Part shown: positions 31,559 through 36,787 of the stretch, one piece after another
How the letters are laid out: every line of letters begins with the position of its first letter
How positions within the stretch are numbered: position 1 is the first letter of the stretch
Source of the DNA: Saprospiraceae bacterium
Lineage (GTDB): Bacteria > Bacteroidota > Bacteroidia > Chitinophagales > Saprospiraceae
Assembly (NCBI GenBank): GCA_020631405.1
Contig: JAHDHH010000042.1
Location: 1 to 36,787, forward strand
Length of the DNA: 36,787 bases
Direction: 5' to 3'
Translations under genes and position numbers: made by a program
The notes under the pieces: generated by a model
What the model was told of the DNA's origin: nothing
The model's input: only the letters and a program-made list of their open reading frames with translations
The model's database searches: none

Positions 31559-32324
31559 CGCTAGCTTCTTTTACGAGTACATCAATATTGTCTAATTTAC
31601 TACAAAGAAATACCACGTAGGCATCCCTCATTGCACCAGACGAAATAGGCATTGATTCAGTTTGTAGCCAATCTTCAGGGATTAGTGAGACTATCTCAGA
31701 GATCTTCTCTTTAGTGAGGAGTTGTTTGACTTCAATAGCCGCCTCAGTAAGCATACTGGCTCTTTCGAGTAAGACGTGATCTTTGATATTGGGGAACGTC
31801 CGCGATAGGTGAGACTCCCAGTTAGTCCAATTGTGATGAAAGTAGAGACTAGCACCATGGTCAATAAGCCAGAGCTCCTTGTTCCAGTTGAGTAGGTTGG
31901 TATTCTTAGCTGTACGGTCTATGTTAGTGATGATACTATCGAGTATTACCACCTTTGATGCTGACATCGGGTCGGCAATCGAGACCAGTGGATCATAGGT
32001 GATTGAACCCGAGAGGTAGTGCAATCCCAAGTTGAGCCCAACACTAAATTTGAGCAAATCTTGTATTTCCTCATCTGGTTCTGTCATCCCAAATGAGTCG
32101 TCAAGGGTCAGGAAAACCAGTTCTGGAATGTTTAGACCAATTGTCTTTGCCAGTAATCCGCCGATTAATTCTGCTACAAGTGCCTTCTTGCCTTGCCCAG
32201 CACCTCTAAACTTCATCACATAGAGAAAGTCATCGTCTGCTTGCACAATTGCGGGTAGCGAACCTCCTTCCCTGAGAGGCTGAAGATATTGAGTGACTGC
32301 TGTTGTACGGATTTGAATGGTCAT
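31548..32324 (-). CDS. HipA-family kinase (short form)
   Basis: 258 aa, shorter than toxin HipA (about 440 aa) and lacking its N-terminal domain. Kinase elements are intact: YVMKF with Lys38, GAGQGKKALVAELIGG, the catalytic loop ITNIDRTAKNTNLL (Asn134, Asp136, Arg137, Asn141) and LIDHG with metal-binding Asp155. This suggests an active protein or small-molecule kinase. No HipB-type helix-turn-helix partner is adjacent; the DUF3037 gene overlaps it by 11 nt instead. It may be a metabolic regulator, a toxin-like kinase or a component of an uncharacterised two-gene system. Confidence 0.82.
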   Translation of the reverse strand: MTIQIRTTAVTQYLQPLREGGSLPAIVQADDDFLYVMKFRGAGQGKKALVAELIGGLLAKTIGLNIPELVFLTLDDSFGMTEPDEEIQDLLKFSVGLNLGLHYLSGSITYDPLVSIADPMSASKVVILDSIITNIDRTAKNTNLLNWNKELWLIDHGASLYFHHNWTNWESHLSRTFPNIKDHVLLERASMLTEAAIEVKQLLTKEKISEIVSLIPEDWLQTESMPISSGAMRDAYVVFLCSKLDNIDVLVKEASDAR

Positions 32325-32358
32325 AGTTTGTAAGTTAACTCTCAGCGGCTACAATCAT

Positions 32359-33156
32359 TTAACTAAACATTAGATTGTTCTTGCCAAAGTGTTCTATATA
32401 GAGCTCAAGGTCTTGCCTGTAAGCCTTTGAAACATCTTGAATTAGCTCTTCATTGTAGAATGAACTCAACGGTGGTCTTTGCCCTTTTTGTCTTAGGTTT
32501 AGTAGTTCTAAGGCTGTTAGTTGCCAACTCTTCTTTTTGGTAATTGTTTCATTAAGCTCATAGGAACCATGCTTTGTGAGAGGTCTAGCGTCTACAATAG
32601 TAAAATTGATTTGTTCTTTTAAAGAAGCTGACATTCCACTTATGTCTTCAAAACTAAAATAGTCATCATACTTATCATACACTAAAAAACTAGTCTGCGG
32701 CTTCCAGTGATTGTTGGTGTTTTTGAATTGCGGTTTAAGCATTTGTTTGACAAAGAACCTAAATGTTACCTGTTGAGGGTCTACTTTTCTGTTTGTTATT
32801 GTATTAAGATTCCAAGCAACCATCGTCATGCCGACTATTTTGTCAAGGTAAGCACTTAATAATCTTGAATAAGGGCATCTTAGAATCACGAAAGTATAGT
32901 CAGCTGTGACAAGTTTGTCCAAACTAGCTCTGAAAGCATCATTGTTTTGATGGATCCAATTAATATCCGCGGTATCCTTAATGAATCCATTAGCCATAGC
33001 TAGAGAAAGTCGCATGGTAGAACAAGCATTTTTTGGAATAAATGAATAGATACTGTTACTCTTATAGATGCATAGTGCATGACTAGCTGAAAACTGATAT
33101 TGAGGGTTGTGCTTTAAGTTGTTATAACTTGCTGTCGAATACTTAAAAGTTCGCAT
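32359..33156 (-). CDS. Sulfotransferase family protein (Sulfotransfer_2-like)
   Basis: 265 aa. The PAPS-binding elements are readable: a 5'-phosphosulfate loop FIPKNACSTMR (about 39-49, with Lys42 and Ser/Thr46-47) and a 3'-phosphate segment VILRCPYSRLLSAYLDK (about 90-106, with Arg93 and Ser97). This fits carbohydrate-type sulfotransferases that move sulfate from PAPS to a glycan or lipid. No signal peptide is seen, so it acts in the cytoplasm or at its membrane face. It is 34 bp upstream of the HipA-family kinase on the same strand, without obvious functional linkage. Confidence 0.8.
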   Translation of the reverse strand: MRTFKYSTASYNNLKHNPQYQFSASHALCIYKSNSIYSFIPKNACSTMRLSLAMANGFIKDTADINWIHQNNDAFRASLDKLVTADYTFVILRCPYSRLLSAYLDKIVGMTMVAWNLNTITNRKVDPQQVTFRFFVKQMLKPQFKNTNNHWKPQTSFLVYDKYDDYFSFEDISGMSASLKEQINFTIVDARPLTKHGSYELNETITKKKSWQLTALELLNLRQKGQRPPLSSFYNEELIQDVSKAYRQDLELYIEHFGKNNLMFS

Positions 33157-33226
33157 TGGAAACTAGATTTTATCTCATAATTCATGAATGGATCAGTCCA
33201 TAGAGCCGATGACTTGCAATATAGAC

Positions 33227-33259
33227 AAAGGCTGTAATACCTTGTGAGTTACAACCTTT
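33227..33259. other. Stem-loop between the lipoprotein and sulfotransferase genes
   Basis: AAAGGCTGTAA (33227-33237) pairs with TTACAACCTTT (33249-33259) at 10 of 11 positions around an 11-nt loop. A second small hairpin, GAGGTT/AACCTC, lies at 33338-33359. Both sit in the 225-bp gap downstream of the lipoprotein gene. They may end its transcript, but no strong T tract is present. Confidence 0.4.
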
Positions 33260-33381
33260 ATAGAATTCAAAAGACTATGAATTCAACAAAATAAATTTAG
33301 AGTATGTGTCGCGATTATTGTATTTGGCTGTATTGTGGAGGTTAGTACTGCAAAACCTCAATCGGGATTAGATTGGTGAAG

Positions 33382-33924
33382 TTATTTAGGCCCAAAAGGT
33401 GAATCAAACAATACAGCAGTTGTACCATCAAACCCCTCGAATGTTAAGTTGCCTTGGACGTACCATGTGCCATCTGCTTGCATTTCTCCTTGCATGCAAC
33501 CCGATATTGGTCTTATGAATTGACTTGGACAGAAGCAATACTTCACTGCATGTACCTCCATATCTGCCAATTGATCTCCTTCTACAGAAAAGCTAGTTTG
33601 CGACTCATTTAACTCAAAGACCACGATATCTGTGATTTCATCATCAATGATATTGACTTCTCCTACCGTACTTGTCTTTACTTGAAACACTATCTTATTT
33701 CCATTACCAATACCTTCATATTCGTCAAGGTTTACTTCGCTTTCTGGACTTACTGTATACTCACAAGTCCAATTGTCTTTGCAAGCAATGGTCAGTATGT
33801 CACTATTTGTCAAGTCATCGATACATGTAAAGTCGCAGTCATCACATGAGGGGAGCATCATCTCATCTTTGCATGATTGCAATAAGATAAATGAGCATAG
33901 TAGGATAAGGATTCTATAGTTCAT
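33382..33924 (-). CDS. Cysteine-rich lipoprotein of unknown function
   Basis: 180 aa. Signal peptide with lipobox ILLQSC, lipidated Cys18. The mature part is rich in cysteines (27, 30, 34, 48, 54 and more near 134-148), starting with SCDDCDFTC, and in acidic residues, which suggests a disulfide-bonded or metal-binding extracellular domain. No family is recognised. It lies between the sulfotransferase and the peptidase tandem on the same strand, with gaps of 225 and 95 bp, so it is probably its own transcript. Confidence 0.7.
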   Translation of the reverse strand: MNYRILILLCSFILLQSCKDEMMLPSCDDCDFTCIDDLTNSDILTIACKDNWTCEYTVSPESEVNLDEYEGIGNGNKIVFQVKTSTVGEVNIIDDEITDIVVFELNESQTSFSVEGDQLADMEVHAVKYCFCPSQFIRPISGCMQGEMQADGTWYVQGNLTFEGFDGTTAVLFDSPFGPK

Positions 33925-33970
33925 ATGTGGTGTTTGTTAAGTTTTATGGACGGTGTGACAGTATGCTGCG

Positions 33971-33984
33971 TAGGCGTTAGCCTA
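33971..33984. terminator. Hairpin downstream of peptidase copy 1
   Basis: TAGGC-GTTA-GCCTA, a 5-bp stem with a 4-nt loop, 36 bp after the peptidase stop codon. The same hairpin recurs at 35406-35419 behind copy 2. No T tract follows, so terminator function is tentative. Confidence 0.3.
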
Positions 33985-34019
33985 TGATGTGATACAGCTT
34001 GTTATCATCAGTTCCCCAT

Positions 34020-35234
34020 TTATTGAGACTTAGTGATTATTTTACTTATACTAGAGTTTTCACTAATGATTTTTAAAAAATATTGTCCATTCGGCAAATG
34101 AGAAATATCTATATTGTTGGATGCGTCTATATGGTCATGTGATATAAGTTTGTTTCCTAATGTGTCAAAAACTTTGAGACTTGTAATCTCCTTGTTGTAC
34201 AAATTGTTTATATGAAAATGTCCATCAGTTGGATTTGGGTAGACTACCACAAACTCAGCCTCTGCTTTTATTTCTTTTGTACTAGAAACATGATCTTTGA
34301 TAATGTAGTTAATAGAATGATAAATTTCATTAGTTATTCTATTATGCATGGAATTAGGACCATATGTAAGTACACCATAAGTTGCATACACTTCATTATT
34401 ATCAATCCTAATCATAGAGCTGCCGCTCTCTCCCTGTCGTGCAGCACTATTTGAGGTTCCGATGAAGGTATACGGTTCTAAGAAATCTATAATATCTGCA
34501 TTGCCATATCTGTAGTAAAGTGTATCCCCATTATATTGTATAGCATCTGTATCATAGAATTGGCTAGGATAAGCAAATTTATAATAGATATGTTCTTCTA
34601 TTACTTCATTTCTGTTATCGAATCCAAGACCGATCCAACCTGTCTCATTGCCGATGTCTTCGTTTAATTCTAGAATAGCAAAATCTGTACTGTTTAAATC
34701 CCAATTTTTAAATAAGTAGATCTTGCTTACATTAATGCATCCAAAGTTTTGATTTGATTGCCCTTCATCAAATATTGGACAAGCATTTAATGATGAGATT
34801 CGCAAAGTATCTTCATTTTTATTTTGGTAGCAATGAGCTGCAGATAGAATATGTCTTCTACTTATCATACTACCTGAACAAAGATTTTCTGTTGTTTCAT
34901 CAATTATTTCGCTAATTTTTACACTTGTCCTTAGTGGAAAAGAGTTTAATTCAAAATCGAGATTTGCTTTTAACCTCTTAGTAAACCTATTATTAAATGC
35001 ATCTTCAAAATTCTCTGTTGGTGTCTCTTGCTCAAGAATCTCTACATCTTCATTGAAATCACCAATATTGTAAGCTGAATGATCAAATTCTATCGAATTA
35101 TCTATCGTGGAAAGATCGACAATAATTGAATCCACAGAATTTAATGCAAGGTCATAAACCATCATTGTCCTACTTTGACCTGAGACAAACAATGTGTTTA
35201 ATAATAGTATGATTGTCACTGTCATTTTAGTCAT
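34020..35234 (-). CDS. Secreted trypsin-like serine peptidase with T9SS sorting tail, copy 1
   Basis: 404 aa from the ATG at 35232-35234, chosen because MTKMTVTIILLLNTLFVSG forms a normal signal peptide; the frame is open to 35327. The peptidase S1 fold has His134 in LSAAHC, Asp184 in STDFAILEL and Ser270 in QGESGSSM, so a full triad. Cysteines near Cys119 and Cys135 could form the His-loop disulfide. Residues about 329-404 form a type A T9SS C-terminal domain (VVYPNPTDGHF ... LPNGQYFLKI ... SKIITK), indicating export by the Por system and surface attachment or release. It is a tandem paralogue of the gene at 35455. Confidence 0.88.
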   Translation of the reverse strand: MTKMTVTIILLLNTLFVSGQSRTMMVYDLALNSVDSIIVDLSTIDNSIEFDHSAYNIGDFNEDVEILEQETPTENFEDAFNNRFTKRLKANLDFELNSFPLRTSVKISEIIDETTENLCSGSMISRRHILSAAHCYQNKNEDTLRISSLNACPIFDEGQSNQNFGCINVSKIYLFKNWDLNSTDFAILELNEDIGNETGWIGLGFDNRNEVIEEHIYYKFAYPSQFYDTDAIQYNGDTLYYRYGNADIIDFLEPYTFIGTSNSAARQGESGSSMIRIDNNEVYATYGVLTYGPNSMHNRITNEIYHSINYIIKDHVSSTKEIKAEAEFVVVYPNPTDGHFHINNLYNKEITSLKVFDTLGNKLISHDHIDASNNIDISHLPNGQYFLKIISENSSISKIITKSQ

Positions 35235-35405
35235 AAAAATCTTATTTAAGTGCCAAATAATTTCCTGACTTTGATTCATTGAGTAGATCCAGCAATAATT
35301 CCTCCGAATATAATTTTCAATATGCATCTACGAATTTCCATTTTACAATCTATTAAACTTAGCATTTTGCAAGAATTGATGATAACGGAGTGGCTGTATC
35401 CAGCG

Positions 35406-35419
35406 TAGGCGTTAGCCTA
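35406..35419. terminator. Hairpin downstream of peptidase copy 2
   Basis: Exact duplicate of the TAGGC-GTTA-GCCTA hairpin at 33971-33984, 36 bp after the stop of the second peptidase gene. Confidence 0.3.
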
Positions 35420-35454
35420 TGATGTGATACAGCTTGTTATCATCAGTTCCCCAT

Positions 35455-36669
35455 TTATTGAGACTTAGTGATTATTTTACTTATACTAGAGTTTTCACTA
35501 ATGATTTTTAAAAAATATTGTCCATTCGGCAAATGAGAAATATCTATATTGTTGGATGCGTCTATATGGTCATGTGATATAAGTTTATTTCCTAATGTGT
35601 CAAAAATTTTGAGACTTTTAATCTCTTTGTAAGACGAATTGCTTATTCTAAAATGACCATAATTTGGATTTGGGTACACTATTATAGCCTCATCTTCTTT
35701 TTTTATTTCTTTTGTACTAGAAACATGGTCTTTGATAATGTAGTTAATAGAATGATATATTTCATTAGTTATTCTATTATGCATTGAGCTTGGACCAAAA
35801 GTATGTACACCATATGTTGCATATATTTGATTATTAACCACCCTAATCATAGAACTTCCACTTTCACCACCTCTACCTGCATTATTATCTGTTCCGATGA
35901 AAGTATACGGTTCTAAGAAATCTATAATGTCTGCATTGCCATATCTGTAATATAGTGTATCACCATTATATTGTATAGCATCTGTATCATAGAATTGGCT
36001 AGGATAAGCAAATTTATAATAGATATGTTCTTCTATTACTTCATTTCTGTTATCGAATCCAAGACCGATCCAACCTGTCTCATTGCCAACGTCTTCGTTT
36101 AATTCTAAAATAGCAAAATCTGAAGTATAAAGATCCCAATTTTTAAATAGATAAATCTTACTTACATTAAGGCATCCAAAGTTTTGATTTTGCTCGCCTT
36201 CGTCAAATACTGGACATGCTATTAGTGACTCTACTCGCAAAGTATCTTCATTTTTATTTTGATAACAGTGAGCTGCTGATAATACATGTCGCCTACTAAT
36301 CATACTACCTGAGCAAAGATTCTCTGTCGTTTCGTCAACTCTATTACTGATTTTGACACTTGTCCTTAATGGGAATGAGTTTAATTCAAAATCGAGATTT
36401 GCTTTTAACCTCTTAGTAAACCTATTATTAAATGCATCTTCAAAATTCTCTGTTGGTGTCTCTTGCTCAAGAATCTCTACATCTTCATTGAAATCACCAA
36501 TATTGTAAGCTGAATGATCAAATTCTATCGAATTATCTATCGTGGAAAGATCGACAATAATTGAATCCACAGAATTTAATGCAAGGTCATAAACCATCAT
36601 TGTCCTACTTTGACCTGAGACAAACAATGTGTTTAATAATAGTATGATTGTCACTGTCATTTTAGTCAT
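35455..36669 (-). CDS. Secreted trypsin-like serine peptidase with T9SS sorting tail, copy 2
   Basis: 404 aa from the ATG at 36667-36669, with the same length and architecture as copy 1: signal peptide 1-20, propeptide-like acidic stretch to about 100, S1 triad His134, Asp184 (TSDFAIL) and Ser270 (GGESGSSM), T9SS tail about 329-404. The first ~100 residues and the last ~40 are nearly identical to copy 1. Changes cluster before and after the His loop (SNRVDE for SEIIDE, VESLIACPVF for ISSLNACPIF), around the Ser loop (TDNNAGRGGE for TSNSAARQGE) and in the linker to the tail. The frame stays open to the right edge through a HipA-like fragment. Confidence 0.88.
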   Translation of the reverse strand: MTKMTVTIILLLNTLFVSGQSRTMMVYDLALNSVDSIIVDLSTIDNSIEFDHSAYNIGDFNEDVEILEQETPTENFEDAFNNRFTKRLKANLDFELNSFPLRTSVKISNRVDETTENLCSGSMISRRHVLSAAHCYQNKNEDTLRVESLIACPVFDEGEQNQNFGCLNVSKIYLFKNWDLYTSDFAILELNEDVGNETGWIGLGFDNRNEVIEEHIYYKFAYPSQFYDTDAIQYNGDTLYYRYGNADIIDFLEPYTFIGTDNNAGRGGESGSSMIRVVNNQIYATYGVHTFGPSSMHNRITNEIYHSINYIIKDHVSSTKEIKKEDEAIIVYPNPNYGHFRISNSSYKEIKSLKIFDTLGNKLISHDHIDASNNIDISHLPNGQYFLKIISENSSISKIITKSQ

Positions 36670-36717
36670 AAAAATCTTATTTAAGTGCCAAATAATTTCC
36701 TGACTTTGATTCATTGA

Positions 36718-36787
36718 CCTTTGCTCATCTGGTGTGCTGCCTATCTTCCCGATTTCTTTGCCAAATAGATTGACATTGATGATGTCA
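36718..36787 (-). pseudogene. Possible truncated HipA N-terminus at the repeat breakpoint (partial)
   Basis: Reading the minus strand in the peptidase frame gives DIINVNLFGKEIG followed by KIGSTPDEQRS. This resembles the first ~25 residues of full-length HipA proteins of Bacteroidota, which continue with a phenylalanine-rich FFQYN-type stretch. Here the resemblance stops exactly at the repeat boundary (36717). The start lies outside the window. It could be a hipA gene interrupted by the peptidase cassette, or a chance similarity. Confidence 0.35.

Larger units (their letters stand above)
33968..35282. repeat. Direct repeat unit, copy 1 (peptidase cassette)
   Basis: This 1,315-bp unit aligns without gaps to 35403-36717 at an offset of 1,435 bp. 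It contains the downstream hairpin, a whole peptidase gene and its 5' leader. Perfect identity holds at 33968-34151, 34528-34652 and 34942-35282; the segments between differ at many positions. The two units are separated by 120 bp of unrelated sequence. Confidence 0.95.
35403..36717. repeat. Direct repeat unit, copy 2 (peptidase cassette)
   Basis: Second 1,315-bp unit, same orientation as 33968-35282. The identity begins with GCGTAGGCGTTAGCC at the left and stops at CATTGA (36712-36717). Beyond that, the flank reads as a HipA-like coding fragment and differs from the flank of copy 1. Confidence 0.95.

Noticed and set aside
1..36787. CRISPR arrays, tRNA or rRNA genes, transposases, integrases
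   Set aside because: No regularly spaced repeats, no cloverleaf-like segments and no mobile-element proteins were seen on either strand.

Overview
The window looks like chromosomal DNA of a Bacteroidota species, probably marine or free-living and possibly near the Saprospiria or Cytophagia; the genus cannot be read from the sequence. The pointers are a SusC/SusD pair, an S46 dipeptidyl-peptidase, secreted peptidases with type IX secretion (T9SS) sorting tails, DUF983, DUF1761 and SOUL proteins, low GC, few Shine-Dalgarno sequences and some TAnnTTTG promoter-like boxes. No rRNA, tRNA, CRISPR array, transposase or prophage was found.

Layout. Positions 1-4187 (minus) hold a lipoprotein fragment, a sterol-desaturase family enzyme, a DUF983 protein, an OmpA-like protein and a glutaryl-CoA dehydrogenase. 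At 4278-5429 (plus) are folB and a DUF4197 lipoprotein, closed by a clear terminator. At 5502-8649 (minus) are a CPBP membrane protease, a small SET-domain protein and the S46 peptidase, with an 18-bp perfect stem between the last two. At 8909-12251 (plus) is a lipid/CoA-flavoured run: fatty-acid desaturase, BioY biotin transporter, enoyl-CoA hydratase and a FemAB/GNAT-like acyltransferase. At 12320-14494 (minus) are DUF1761 and a double-ATPase peptide ABC protein. At 14590-19619 (plus) a tightly packed run contains a large AsmA protein with a charged helical tail, a small HExxH membrane protein, a MazG-like pyrophosphohydrolase and a glycosyltransferase. Position 19616 begins a periplasmic thioredoxin (minus). 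At 20323-22763 (plus) two unknown proteins are packed against a lipoprotein fusing cytochrome c to a PQQ sugar dehydrogenase. DUF2541, a 501-bp non-coding gap and sixA follow.

From 24286 to the right edge everything lies on the minus strand: FMN reductase, SOUL protein, SusD and SusC, a TonB-C-terminal-domain protein, DUF3037 overlapping a HipA-family kinase, a sulfotransferase, a Cys-rich lipoprotein, and two tandem trypsin-like T9SS peptidases.

The strongest non-routine signals are these. The peptidase tandem is an ungapped 1,315-bp direct repeat whose two ends and centre are base-identical while the parts between have diverged, which suggests gene conversion; one breakpoint abuts what reads as the beginning of a hipA gene. 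A catalytically intact-looking HipA-family kinase overlaps a DUF3037 gene. A 16-bp perfect palindrome precedes the unknown/unknown/cytochrome-PQQ-dehydrogenase operon. None of these proves a new system; the kinase-DUF3037 pair and the three-gene redox operon are the best candidates for one.
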